A stretch of 64,000 nucleotides of DNA from Sclerodactyla briareus (lineage: Eukaryota; Echinodermata; Holothuroidea; Dendrochirotida; Sclerodactylidae): the NCBI GenBank assembly GCA_026419785.1, contig JAODTK010005879.1, positions 62,001-126,000 on the forward strand. Direction: 5' to 3'. This document shows positions 1 through 14,300 of this stretch, piece by piece (the stretch's first letter is position 1; the number at the start of each line of letters is the position of its first letter). The notes below the pieces were generated by a model. That model saw only the letters and a program-made list of their open reading frames with translations, searched no databases and was not told the origin of the DNA. A program made the position numbers and the translations under genes.

Positions 1-2001
1 CCTGTATCAATCATCCTGCAGGTTGTCCTTTGAGGAGAGTTCGGAGGATTGTATTGTCATACTTATGTAGCAACTGATAACCCGTCGAACCCACCCGGGC
101 CCCCTGAAATGAACAGTTTTATTTTTAATTTCCAGCATATGGACTATCGAAAACAGCTGTGACAATGCTGACAGGCAGCCAATCAGTGTCAACCAATGAC
201 TAAATGGAAGTAATCACACTGCAGGAATTCCGTAATGGGACATTTCCATTGTTTTGCTGCAAGGAACATGAGTTTGTATTTCCGTATTCCATAAAGTCCT
301 CCTATATTTTGACAATGTGAGCATACATAATCGCAACATCTAGATTCTGTTTCATATGAGCTAGTTGGAAAAATGCCAGTTCACATGATAGTTACAATGC
401 AAATTTTTTCACATTATGAGATTGCTGTGACGAAGTGCATACACTTACCATTGTACGCATGTCAATGAGTCTTGTACATCAGAGGCATCTCACCAAAACT
501 GATCAAACAGCTTGTGGGTATAGGAGAGATTCTCCCTATAGCTATACATTACACTCATCCTTTTGCATGACGGGTAGCAATAAGGTGATAGGTCGGGTGT
601 GCGTTTCCATTGAAGGTAGTTTTTATTTACACAGTTACGATCCCGTTCTAGTTTTCAAAAACCAAATAACAAGACCCCCCCCCCCCCCCCCCCACGCTTC
701 TCCACAGGATACGTGCCCTGTGAGAAGGCATATTTGTGGGTAATTTTTCGATGGACCTAATTAAAAATACTTAAACATTTAACCATAACCTTTTGGTGCC
801 CTTCCATTTTGAGTTTAGGAAGTTTGAACCTAAACAGTATATCACTTAAAATCCAGTGCCGTTACAAAATTCCACCTGAATCAATAGAACAGGATATGAT
901 CCAGGATATTGCCTAAGTGGCAGTGACCATTTGGTTGTACAAGTTTGTGGTTATCACAGGCTTTCCAAGAGCTACTGGGTAGAGCGGTGGCAGCAAGAAG
1001 AAAACAAAACAACAAGGTCCAAACTCCCAATCTTATGATCACCAGGCAGCTTAACCAAACGCACTCTACTCTTCCTGCTATATTGGCATCTGTATCGCTT
1101 TATCCCTTAATATTCTCGTTACTTCCACGATTGTTCCTGTTAGTTTTGTTTCTGTATTGCTTTGAACCTGAGTGCGGGCTTGTTTTCTTCTCTAACCAGG
1201 GGGATCACAGCTTGCCGGGCAGGGATGCCCAAGTAATCTGACAAGTTCTCCCGGGTGCAGATTGTAATAGCTATACCAGTGCGTGCATTCTGGCTGCTAG
1301 TATATTCTAGCTCGGACAGCTTTGTTGAGGAAAAAAACAAAAACTTCCATCCAAGCAGTGCTGGAATCATTGCGAGGTGTCAATTTACAATCTTGGACAA
1401 AACTGTTTGAGCCCCCCTCCCCCCTCCAGAGTTGGGAATCTGACCGGAGCCCTTCAGGTAAACATTGGGTCTGGGGGACGGGGGAGGTGTGCGTTTGTTC
1501 CTCATTGCTTTTCCCCTCGAAACGACCAACTGCCAGTAAAAAGAAAATGGGTTGGGTGTTCCAACTGTTTTATCCAAGATTGTATGTAAGAGTTTAGCCT
1601 TAGCAGCTATTGCTTTCCAGACCACACGGTATGCCCCCATTCTTTTCTTTCCTTAGAAAAAACAGGATTTTGAAAAGCAGAGAATCTCAATTAATTTCAT
1701 ATATTCTACTCACCCTTTATCGACCATGCACCACCCTGATATGCTACCAAGCATCTGGTATTTTCACAAAGTACCAGTTGGCAACCCCATCGTCCTTTTG
1801 CCAGACTATTCATCTGATAATCAAGTGTTTCAATCTCATTTTCCTTATGTTTATACAGAACCAATAGTGAACCCTGGAGAGATCAGAATTTTACATTCGA
1901 AGAAGCATTTCTTTCTTGTCTGGGATGTTACAGTTGTATGTTCTATCTACAACATGCACTCAGCTACCAACACTCTATCTATACTGTCTAATTTCTTTCA
2001 G
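1..2001. other. 5' flank or first intron of the ASK gene
   Basis: No convincing coding exon is seen. A 17-18 bp poly-C run lies near 678. Sequence near 1,760-1,815 (…TTGGCAACCCCATCGTCC…) resembles a dispersed repeat also present at 5.95-6.1 kb and 46.3 kb. The end is a good splice acceptor (tract TAATTTCTTTCAG ending at 2,001), so transcription starts further upstream in an untranslated exon that I cannot locate. Confidence 0.5.
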
Positions 2002-2349
2002 ACCATGGCGCATTCAGCAGGCAGTGCCATCTCAACCAAGACTGCCTCTACGCTGGTCGTCATGGTGATCGGGGAGTCGTCAAAGTCTGTTCAGACGGTT
2101 TCGGAGAGCGTCGCCTCTGCCTGCAAGAAGCCTGAACTCAAATTTGAGCAGGTCGCATTCGAGAGCTGGACTTTGGCGAAACAACGGTGGTGGACAATTT
2201 AACGCCGCCGACTGGTCGTCGTGGACATGACGATCATGGTTCAACAGAGGACGCTGTTCTATCATCTTGGGGTGAGGGAAAGCTTTGGCAAGACAAAACT
2301 CGTCATCTTCATGAGGCGATGGAGTCCGGAAGTCGCACATTCGCTGAAT
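2002..2349 (+). CDS. MAP3K5: ASK exon 1: start codon and thioredoxin-binding domain
   Basis: The exon follows an AG acceptor at 2,000-2,001 and ends at a GTAAGT donor (2,350). The ATG at 2,005 sits in ACCATGG, a strong initiation context. The protein begins [12 protein letters not shown], then reads [10 protein letters not shown]…, [10 protein letters not shown] and, in a third frame, [20 protein letters not shown], matching the ASK1 thioredoxin-binding region. Three frame breaks are needed (near 2,160, 2,199 and 2,212), each explained by one missing base. It is shorter than human ASK1 at the N-terminus, where the human protein has a disordered Gly/Ser/Pro-rich extension. Confidence 0.87.
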
Positions 2350-5300
2350 GTAAGTGTAAATTGGGGTTAATTTGTGTAACGTTACAGTTGGAGAACATCG
2401 TCATCTGGTAGCCACTGGCAAACAGCAATGCCATCGTTTGGCAAGACCTCATAACCAGAATCTGCCTCAGTGGTAATCATCATCCATAAGGTAATCGTCC
2501 CTATGATATGTCAATGCAGTAATTCTGTTTTATCCACCGGGCTATATTTTGCCTGTTATATCACTCATCGGATCATCCACAAGTTTGGAACTTGTGGCAC
2601 AATATTGCCTGTTTAAACATGAAACGAAAACCCACAATGGGAGGAGTTGGGAACTCCAAATTTGGGTTTGGAGTTCTAGACGTGTTCTTTCATATGTTTA
2701 CATTTCAAAGCTCTCCTCTGCATCTTGATTGGTTAATAGTAAGTAAATCCCATTATTCCCCCTGGTTGTGTGAGTCTATATGTCTCTTCAATTGTTGATG
2801 GTTCTGCAAACATTCCCAGAAACAACAGATTCGTTTTTTGCGGTTATTTTCAACTTGATGTGTAATGTCTCTTTTGCCGTGGCCACTGGTAATTCCTGAC
2901 TGTCCTGCGGTACCTGCTGGATGACAGTTTGTCCACGTTGCTCGTTCAGGTTGCTCTTGTAGTGATCGTCTCATGTCTGCGGACAATGTGTGTGGGTGTG
3001 CCTTCAGATACAATTGCTATATCGTATTCATTTGTGTTACATTTTGTCCTGAATTCTCTGAAGAATTTCCTTACTGGAAGCCATCAATGCATGCACACTG
3101 CTGGTTGAAGGACACTGCAGGAGACTTATAAAGAGGCTATATATTAGCTGAGGGACAAACGAATGTTTCAGTCCACACCTGAGTTCATACGCTTTTTAGT
3201 TACTGGGCCTTCGAAGTTTTGTTCATGTTTATTGAGCAAGATGGAAAAGCATCCCATCAATGCATATGATAAATATGTCATACTTGCACACCATGCAACC
3301 AATTCATACCTTACTTCCACTTTCACGAGAATCATTTAGTCCTCATGGCGAGGATTGCTGTAGTGAGTTGGTGTGTTTGATGGTTACTTTGTGAGAGAGA
3401 GTAGACAACAAAACTTCTCTAATATTGACTTGTTTCAACACCGAACAACTGGATGAAATACATGACATTCCTGCATTGTCCTAGTGTGTGTCATGCGTTA
3501 TTACTTTTTTTGTCTCCAAGCCTGCATCTTGTCCCTTTGAAACCGGGCTTTGCCTGCATGTACACGAACCTGAGGCACTGTTTTGTTGTGTATCTGTTCT
3601 TGGTCGTTTGTGTTGTTTACTATCTGTACAGGCTGAAATGTTCTCCTATCTTGCTAATAGGAATCTTCTCAAATTTGGTGAGGCACTCGTTTGACGATGG
3701 TGAGGAGTCTGGAAGACTGTAACGCTATTTAAATACTGTCATTGGAATAGTCCATCATCAGTAGAGGTTATGATTGTTAATTAGTGAAAAGTTATTATTT
3801 CTACCTTATTAATCCCCGCCATCCAATTGGGCAAGCATTTCACAATATGACCTTATATTGGTGCTTATCCCAAATGCAGAGTGACCATTCCCCCCCCCCC
3901 CCCCCCCCTTCCTCCATGCTACAGCATGACCAACTGAAACTCACCCATCGTCTCACGTTCACATTGTCAGGAAACGTGCTGTTCCTCCAGCTACTTCTTC
4001 TTGCCGACATGTTTCGACGATAACAACGTCGCTACGTCTGTGACAGAGCCTGCGTCATGAGGCAGGCCCCCTTGACGAACGAACTGCGTAAGCTCTGTCC
4101 CACACTGACCTCCCGATTCAAGGAGATCTTGGACGAGGTGCAAGTGTCAAATAAGTGAGTGTTATTCAACTTACTACCAGCAAAATGATTGGTTTGATGT
4201 AGTCCCGATCTGTCCAGCTGTCCACAGAAGCACCTCTTCGGTGGACCGGAGTTGCTGTTTGTGCGATTGTGCTGTCTGTAGCCTCACTCAATGCATGAGG
4301 TTCTTAACTTTCATGACTGACTCGAAACTGGTAAATGGATGTTCTCTCAGTTCTGTCAATGCATCTGTTATTTGTTCTGGAGAAATCGTATCCTGTTTTA
4401 TATTGTCAATTTCCATTCCAGAACAAATGCAAGGGAAGTCTTGTTGAGTGAATACGTTAAAGCGAGATGTAAGTTCAAAGAAAGAGTTAGCTAAGGTGAG
4501 TTCAACTGGTGCCCAAACAGTAGCAATATAGTTTGTTCTCCATTCTCTTTCTGGAGTGTGCCTGCCGTTGTGCTCGCAACCAATCTGTGTAGAATGAGAT
4601 TGTGAAAAAAAACAGCATTGATATGTTTTGCGGTTAGAGTCATTAGTGTGGTTCATGGGCGCAAATCTCCGAGGGAGTGGGGGGGATGGGGGGGGATATA
4701 TACCTCCCCACATTTTGTGATGCTCCCATTACTTTTAACATTCCCACACAGTGATTTTGGGTTTATAGCCCTGTCATCCCCCCTTCACTTTTTCACATGG
4801 ATGTTTCACTGGTGTCGTCGTCAAAAGTTCTTGCGATGTAGAATGGAGCTTTGACAAAGTATAGCCAGTCCATATACACAGCGATCATGCGATTTGAATA
4901 TCTCCAGCAGAATCCTTGTCCCCACACTCTAACTATAAACCATAAATTGACGCAGTCCCGCTACAGCGATAAAAGATCACATAACAGTGATTGGGAGCAT
5001 TAATTTTATTTTACTGATTGCTTTAATACAAGGTTCTTTTTAGAATTTCATTCATGGATCGATTCACATGTAATGGGGTATCGTTCATGTGTGACCAGCA
5101 TTATTATGTTTTGTGTGAGAGTGATAATTTTTATCAATATCGTTCTTTTTGACCAGGCCTTTGCTGTGGAGTGCCTGTATGTGTATTGACCTTCTGTATG
5201 TTATCCACTACACAAGTTCGAAGCGATGGCTGACGCCCGCATGGAAAAGCAGCAGCAGAGGGGGAAGAAAACCTTTCAAAACTCACGCAAGTCAAAGGAT

Positions 5301-8300
5301 ACTTGATCAGAAGGTGCTGTAAATGCTGACAAAATCCAGTGAATGTAGTGTTGGTTAGAACGCTAGAAAAAAAAACGCTTCTGGACAATAAGATCTCAGG
5401 CCTAAAACTTGAACGACCTACAATTAGTAGGGCAAAAAGATAAGAATGATGGGGATGGCCAACCAAGATTTTGTGTATTTGTCCAAAGCTCATCGTGGGA
5501 ATTGGGGTGGGTGCATACTCCATTTGGGGTAATATCCATAAATTCACAATCCCGAACCTGTTCTTTTCGGTGATTTAAAAAGTCAGTCACTTGTATCACA
5601 AAGAGAAATGATGGCAGAGAATGTGGCATTTGGCTAGCGTGCGGGAGACAACCAAACTGGCCAGCAGGAAATATCAATTGTACAAATAGAATTTCACAGA
5701 TATCGGAATGCAAACCGCAATTGCAGAATATTTCTTTCTGTGATCAAAAATCTGGGAATCCATACCAATATTTATCTATTCATGTTTTTGTCTTTTCTAT
5801 ATTCCAGGAATTGGCGATCTTGAAGACGGGAATGGATGCACAGCTTTCTCCTGCTTGGAGGTGATATTGTTCATCAGTTCCTGCTCTCTTACAGAGAGAT
5901 AACAAGTAAGTCAACTAAATCTATTTCACTAACTCACCTTACCCCATAGTGCACTTTGCACCCCACCCCGCGCCATTGAACATTTGCATCTTTCACGTAG
6001 TCCGGCTGGCAACCCTATCGTCCTTCTTATTTTGCCAGTTGAACGTTTAAGTTCATGACCATCTTGGCTGAGAATTTTATCGATTTTTCATCGCTGAAAA
6101 ATCAACCCATCTGCTTCAATCTCGTTCAAATCTTTGCTAGAGCATTATTCTCCCGACGTCGTCTATAGGATAGTTATCCATTACGGTTTGCGGTGTTTTG
6201 GTTTGGTTTGGTAAGTTTTCATAGTTCACAGATTCACAAACCAGTCAGTTTTGTGGACTTCACAGGAATTAATGGGTATGGTCTTTTTGGGAGGGGTCAT
6301 GGAGTTGTTTCTTTGTTCATTATAGGTGTGGAGTTCCCCCTAGTTGGCCCTCTGACCCCAGAAGGCCTTAGCACACGCCAGGACCATAGTGGACCTTGCC
6401 CTCCTTTCACTTTGAACAGAATTAAAATAATAATAATATTATTAATATAATTATTTAATAATTCAATAAACACTGCGCGCGAAAAAAATGTTTCACAAAT
6501 ATTACCCCTTATCATTTGTGACTCATCACACCCATGCTATATATAATAGCACACATCTCTTGCTTGTTCTCTCCCGACGCACCTTTTCAGTACGTCACTT
6601 CATTGGGTCCCCCGGGGGCACTCCCCAATATCAAGCAGCCACATCGCGCTCGAATACTCTCACAAGTCACTTAACAAGGTAACCACTTTAACGGGTGGCA
6701 TGGGACATTTCAGGAGATATGTTTTGTCCAACAGCACTGCCCGGAAAAGTCCCTCGGGCTTGCAACTCGCACTCAATGGTTTTGCAGTCTGAAGCTCTAC
6801 TGACTGAGCTAATCCGCCTCCCATAGTCAGAGCAACACTAGTTAAACACTATGAACCAGGAGTCACTGATAGCGTGTACCAAAACCTAGTTAGATCTGTA
6901 TAACTCTTACTGATTTCTATTAGAGTTATGGTTTTTTTTCAAAGGGGTGTTGCACACACTAACAGTAATCCACGTCATAGTATATGTATCTCCTCTCTAT
7001 TGTGTTAACACTGAAATGTTGAACTGTTTTAAAGTTAATTGTCTTGTAACAATTTTTTTTTTCCTAAACGATGTATCAATATCCCACGTTGCTTCAACTA
7101 AGTCATTAGGCAGATATGAGAGGAGTTCAAACATTTTCAATCATGTTTGGACATCAAAATTTACTTGCAAAATCAAAAGTTATTAGGCTGACAGAGAATC
7201 AAGTCAACTTTAGTTTTCAGTTGGATTTTGTGTGACACTTCTCCGATGCGCCCAATTTAGTTGAAAGAAGGACCTGGGTTCTCAACACCTATTTACCTAA
7301 ATAATATTTAACCTAGATACAAATCAAACTTGTGACTAAGTTCAAGGATAAAAAGTCAAATATTCCACCTTTGTCTTTTTTTTTTTGCTTATGTTAGGGT
7401 TCCCACAGGACTGAACCAATGGAACAATTTATTAGGAATTTTTGTATCTCATATAACAGGATTACGACTCTATGGTGTCATTGGTCGAGGACATCAGGCA
7501 ACTGCCCAATGATCATGTGACTAACAAAGCTGCCATTACGCACCTGTATGCCTTCGCTCTCAACAGGTGAATATCAGCACAAGAAAAGTAGTGGGGGGGG
7601 GGTTATCCCTCTTGTTGGGCGTTGGAGATATATGTATTGAATCAAAGCTACTGTAGTTGATTTTATTTGATTTCTGCGGGCTCATGAAGCCAAGTAGCTC
7701 ATCAGGAACCTGGACATAATGATCATGGCTGAGCACTGGTGATATTCGCCTTCTCGATAGTGCTCAGTGATATATAAGGTGGGGGATTAACAAACCCAAC
7801 CTGCTTCCCAAGATGCGGCTTTGCCGGAACTTGGCAGGAGCAGAACTTGGAGCGAGCACAGACTCGGAACTAGAGGAGGGTTGATCGGCTCGCGCTGATC
7901 GCAAAGATTGTTGCAAATATTCTGTAACAAACCCCATTAACACTCAGGAACTGCATTTACAGGTGCAACCATAAAGTGAAGATCAAGACCTCGCCCATCG
8001 CAACGCAAGTACAGCCACCTAGGGGTACGGTTTGGTGCCTGCTGGAAACTGGGAATGTTTGTTGGCAAAGGGTGTCACTGATACCATGCTGCCATTGGCA
8101 AAGACCCCCTGATTGAGTTGATGATTGTCAGTTGTCTATCTATGCCTAGGTGGTGCCACGTCAGCACAATCAACTTCTTCTTGAATATTGCGTTTGGCAC
8201 ATCTCTATCCTCATGCCTACCCTAACTCATTACAAAACCTAGCTGATAGCTGAAACCTGCTCTGGCTACTAAAATATGCTAAATCCCCAGGCTGAGCCTT

Positions 8301-11300
8301 CATTCCTTCAGCTGTTGTCATTAGGACCTGTCAGGGTTATATAGTGTCTCCAAAGTTCTGGGACATTTTTAACATTGCCATTGAAAACCGTTGAGACCTT
8401 TGTTCTTGCAACTAAGATGCACTTGTAGATATTTGGTACACCTCAATATTTGACTGACCCTTTCTTCCCCACAGGCGTAATCAACCTGGGGACAGAGAGA
8501 TGGCAATTGGATATCATGAAAAGGTAGTTAAAAAAGGGTATTCAGACAGCAGGCGGATGAGGAGGGGGTGGAGGAAGGGAGGGAGGAAGGGGTGCAGGGG
8601 GCAGCAGCTGGTTTGATAATGAATACATTCGTGGTGTGTATACGCTACAATGTAACTGCACTGAGAAAGCCAAAATTCTGCAGCATTAGACTTCTAGACA
8701 GAGCACCAACTGTTTAGGATCACTTTCACCAATACGGTCCCCCGTCTTAACTTTCGGGCTGGGTTGATCCACAGACATCTTATCTGTGGAGCACAATCAT
8801 TAACCAGCCGTTAAAACAGTGTTGGCGCCTTAGATTTCAATTTAGGAGGGAATTCCCCCTGATAATCATTTCAGAGGGATTGTAGAAGTGAAAGAGAGAG
8901 TGCATATACAGTACACAATAAAAATCCCAAAACCCGATGTTGAGGAATGTCTCTCTGATATATTTCTTGGGGGGATCTTAACAATTAGCAGGAGAAATCC
9001 TCTTCCCTCCCCTTAGCGCCAACAAGGCGTACAAACGCCCGAAAAGTGGGCAGCAGCAGTTGAGTATAAACAAGCCTTTTTTTTGCAACTTAAGAGCCCA
9101 GGTAAAAGTGTTGTCTGATGTTGGAATGTTGAATAAACCCTAAACCTATGCTGTGGGGAATTGGGGGAGGTGGGGGGGGGGGGGTGGAGTTGGGCATATT
9201 GGTCCACCAGGATTCCTTGTCTGTGGTAAGAAAAGGAACCTTCAATGGGAGGGCTTGCACCGTATTAGAACTATTCCTTCAGCTGGAAAATTGGAAAGTT
9301 TTCAGTCACACCTTTGTACCAGAAAACAGGGACTAATACCACACAGTTAAAAATGAATTTTTTTTAAACCTCTATCTCTGTACATCTTTTCGAAACCCCC
9401 AACAACATAGTGAAAGGTGTGTATGGGGTGGCTTCTGAATCTCGCTTCTCTAGTTTTCTCCTATTTTTTTTTTCTCCGTAATATCTTCTGACAGCCATCG
9501 AGCGTGAGGAGTGCCATGCAATGATAGTCGTTGTGTGGGAGGATATACAAGGATAAGTTTGTGGAGTCGGAGTTCACTGACAGACAGCAGGGGACAAAGC
9601 TATACACTGGTAGGTATGGTGTGAGTGGATGAGATACGGTACCATTGCTCGCAGATTGTCAGGTCTTTGCCAGCAGTGATTTCAGTGGGAATGGACCAGG
9701 CTCCATTCGGTGGACACATGCGGATTTGTGTACAATTTTTCCCAGCTTGTTTGAAAATGTTAGGCATGTTCACAGACGACAAAACAGCTGCTGCCCATGG
9801 GCCCAAAAAAAACGGAAGCCAGGCTAAAATCACCCATTGTACAAGGATAACTGAGAAAAATTCAAAACATGACTATTAGGGTAAGAATTATTCTAGGAAT
9901 AGAGTTAAGGAGTTTTTGGATAACCAGGATTGGCAGTAACTGCATATGCTGGTTGAGCTATCGGTATCTGTTACTGGCATCTATCATTTAGAATCTGACT
10001 ATCCACACCTCAACGCAAACAGTGGTCCATTTAGTCTTCATAAATGTGACCAAACTATGGCACCGTGTGTATTGATAGGTGGATCTTCTCGATCAGAAGT
10101 CATTGAAGGTACAGGAGCTATTGTGTGCAGGGCATCATGGTGCCTGTTTGGAAAGAATGCAAAATGCATTCCTTTCCAGTAAAGAACATTTCATTTTCTA
10201 AAATTACAAATTACGGGGTGAAGTTTGGCTGATGCATACCCCTCTAACACATATTGCAAATGGTGTTTTTTGAAATTATGGGGATAAGCTAGAGGTCACG
10301 GGGTCAGTAGTCATCGGGATATTTTACCCAAAGTGCATTTTGGAGAGTCAATTCTTCTCCTGTCAGAAAATTTTGATAATCGTGACATGTGGTGATTGTT
10401 ATCAGTGCCCAAATAGTACTCATAGGGTGGGGGTTGTTCAAACATTTGGAGCGGTGGTTATCCAGTATTCATTTTGAGTCAAAAGAAAAGGTCATCAATT
10501 CAATTCTTTAATTCAATTCTTCATTTCCCTATGAATCTTGAAATAGGAAAATGAATACAAAATTGTGAGAGGGCATGAAGAGAATGTAAAGATTAAGATG
10601 TAAAATGTTCAATACTGGATTTTATCAAACAATTAAATAATTGCATTATGTGGTTCGACGTACCGCACCATTGGTGCTCAGTTTCGTTAGCAATTATTTC
10701 TCTGCACGTACCATGTCTTTTGTTGCTGATCCAGGTACCGTAAAGTTTGAAGTGCAGCCTAATGAGTTACGCTGGTATCAACCTGGCCACACTGCTGGTG
10801 CTGTCAGGCAAAGACTTCACTGAGAGCAGGGAAATGAGAACATTGGTAAGATAATACCACACATGTCCTTCACATTATCCGGTCGGTCCTGGACGGACAC
10901 GGTGAGTGACAGCCATCTTGAAATTTTGCCGTAACTAGTTAAGCTCCATTCAGTCTTCCTTTTATGGCCTCCTTCTGCCACGAAGCCCTACTGTAGTAAC
11001 TGGGCATGACTGATATAAAAACTACAATTGATTAAAAAAAGTTTTGGTTGAAACTCTAGTGTGGGTAAAAATGTGTATTATACATAATAGGTTACTGTGG
11101 CGAAACATAATTTGTCATGGCCAGCCCGCTTTTCGAAAATTCCCAAACGTCACCATTTTCCTCCAAAATAGGAATGATTTCTACTGAAGTTCTTGTACGT
11201 AGATGAGGTAGGCCTATTGAATGATGGCATCCGTTTGCAATATCATTGATGCCTATTTCTTGAATATCAAAGGCTGAAGAACGTTATCCCTAAATCCCAA

Positions 11301-14300
11301 AGTGAAAGATGAGAAATGCTTTTGAAGGCTTACAATAACTGCCATATCAATTTCTCTTGCTCAATTCTATCGACATTTACTCTCTCTCCTTAATATGTAG
11401 GTATGCCTGACAAAGTTCTGGTAGAGGGTAGCCTGACTCACTAGAAGGACTACTGGGAGGTTGCAAAGTTCTTCGAGCTCAGTGTCCTTGCCGGGGATTA
11501 TGGGAAGGCCTTTCCGCTGCTGAGTGTAGTTAAAGCTGAAGCCACGCCTCGTGGTAAGTCTCAATGGATGATGAGAAGGCCAGCATCGGGGCTCACATCT
11601 TCATCCCTCCATGCACATACCTGGAAGCACCGTACCCACATCAAAAACCCTCTACCCCACTCGCCCAGCCTAAAGGCGCTTTCCCACGTCGCGCGACGCG
11701 ACGTGATAAAAAAGTTGAAAGCAATAAGATTTAGTTAGGCCCTTTCAACACCCCGCGATGCGGCGCGACGCGACGCGCATACGACGCAATTTTTCGAGTT
11801 GAAATAATTTCAACTTTTTGTCGCTTGTCCGCCGAGTGTTGACGCGATACTTTTCTTTGACCACATCTCGCCTCTGTAAATATCACATTATCGTTTAGGT
11901 AAATGTCCATTATATGGTTCTAGAAACGTGGATAGCATGGATGTATAGGAGCAGGACCGGGATGGTTTATTACCCGTTGGGAATGGGATTTCACGATGAC
12001 ATATGGTAAGTGGATTTAGGCAGTATAAATCAGTTATTACATAATAAATGCTCACGATCACGTGACAAAATATCTTCCCGCTCGTCATCCACAAAAACAT
12101 CGCTGAAAAGAATAAAAACATCGCCCGCCGGTGTGAAAGGTGCTGCCACCTTTTTATCGCGGCGCGTCGCGCGCCGGTGTGAAAGCGCCTTAATGATGCA
12201 AGCTGTGCAATCTTAGCTCTTGTGCCATTCCTCAGGATCCCTAAGCTAGCAGCCTTCCCTCCTGTACCTACAGGACATGGTGGATGGATCATCCTTTTGA
12301 GAAGGCCGCATATGCCCCATGGTGCAGTTGTTGGTCACAAAGCGGGCAAGTAATTTTCACTATCCTAGCCGTGGCATCCAATTGATGCATAAAAGTGACG
12401 TAGTCAAAAAGAATCCAGTTTTTATTACCTTCAGCCCATCAATGAACATCCATGCCTCACTGAAGACACGCAGACTGCATGGGACCAAAACTGGCCAAAT
12501 CATCACCCGCTTGTTCCTCTTGTCTTAGGTTTAATGATCGCCGTGATGCCACTATCCAGTGACTTTCATGACTGACACGAAATTTGAATGGAAACCTCAT
12601 TAGAGGTCTGTGACCAATGTAATGGGGGTCATTGCGCCCAGTGGCCCCGCCTGGATTGCCCAGCAGGTTTTTATGGTCAGCGTGGTGAGCATCTCTGGTT
12701 CTTGCAGCCTGATGGTCTGGGGGTCCAAACCAACCATCCATTCCAAGGCATGCACTCAACACCACATCGTTAATAAAACAGTCTCCCATTGCCTGTCCGT
12801 TTTTTACTCTCATTTGGTCTACATCAAAATTTCAGCTTGATTCCATGATTGAAACAAAGCCATCCTACAACCCCCAGATGAGGGTTACACAAGCTTGAAT
12901 AATGGAGGGTTCGGGGGGGGGCTGATGAATTATAACCTGACCAATCACTACTTCAACAGTGTAGGCCTATTATTGGGAGTTGATGAATATAACCAACCAT
13001 TCAGAATCCAAAATTATCATCAAGTACGATTTTTTTTCAACCGAACTGCCTTCTCTACTGAATTGATGTGAGGAATTTTTAATGGATCGGCTTGGTAGAT
13101 CGTAAAGAGCCTCTTCATTTTTCTTTCTCAGTACCTATAAGTCACCCTGGGGAACATCCGGCTGATCAACTATTCTGTCCCGAGATGGAGAACCCCACCC
13201 GGACAGACAACCTTTGAATCTGGCTGACTCTTCGTCATGGGATCAGGGGGAAAACATAACCATACGAGTGATGTCAGGTTTCCGGTGAGATTCACCTTCA
13301 CCCTCTCGCCCCCCCCCCCTCCCCCCCTCTCTTCCAATCTGAAGGATCAGCGAATAGGTTCACAGTGTCTCCTGCCTGCTGCAAGAGGCAATCAACAGTT
13401 CCATTCAGCCTTATTCCATGTCCTCCTTTCCCGCAAAAGCGTACCCATACTGTGGTATCTATTGTAGTGACTGAAATGAAAACTACAATTGAAAAAACAA
13501 GAAATCTGTTGAAACAATGGTATCAGGTACAAGTTGTATTTTTGTGGATTAGGTCCCTGTGGCAAAACATATATGCTATGAATTTATGCTGTTCAGGTTT
13601 TTTGCGAATCGATGTTCTGATGGACCACTGAATGTTCAAATGTTTCTGTACGCGCAGTGCACTTGTATTATGTTAGACTTTCATTTTTGCATGCGTTCGG
13701 AATAGCTGTGTGCATCGCGGAATGCTCCTCAAATGAGCAAGATTGCAAAACCCACTTGGGAGTGCAATATCATGCAGTTTGTTCAAAAAACTATAGACAG
13801 CATACAGGTTCACAAATTCCGCTCCAAATTGCTACACAAGTGTCTGGCACTTTTTCCAAAGGCTGCTTTCATCAGTCAAATTTATATTTGTTAACTACTA
13901 TGCCACAGAAACATCATTATCTGTCAACCTCAGATGATACAGTCCTTCAAAGGAGAGTCAGCAAGTTTCTCTATTCAAAGTCTAGCTAGTTTATTCTCGA
14001 TTTTTTCGGAGCGCGATCGAAAAAAAAGGCAATCATAGCAAAACCTATGACGAGGCCCACTTGAGAAAGAATTGGTGAAAAGAGAAGTGAGAGACAGATT
14101 GTTGCGTTCTAGTGAAGGGTGTCGGGAAGGGAAAGCAGCCAGATGGCAAAGCATTCCAAGTTGGGAGGGGTTCTGACATTGAAATAGGAAGAAGTAGAAA
14201 CAGAGCAGGATGCAAAAAGTATATTGGTGCATGCTGTTGCAGCCGAGTTACCGAGTTCCCAAACATGGGACAGTACACAGCTGGGGGGCGAGAATTTGTG

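Larger units (their letters stand above)
5906..7459 (+). other. ASK intron 4
   Basis: Contains a dispersed repeat (5,930-6,130), an AT-rich stretch of TAA/AAT units near 6,420-6,470, and a minus-strand tRNA-derived SINE fragment (6,720-6,830), described separately. No further exon is seen. Confidence 0.55.

Noticed and set aside
1726..2004. Open frame extending upstream of the ASK start codon
   Set aside because: It crosses a good splice acceptor and has no homology before the ACCATGG start. The upstream part is most likely intron.
4288..4713. 141-codon minus-strand open frame
   Set aside because: It overlaps ASK exon 3, which has matching splice sites, phase and residue-by-residue homology on the plus strand. 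The antisense protein shows no recognisable family.
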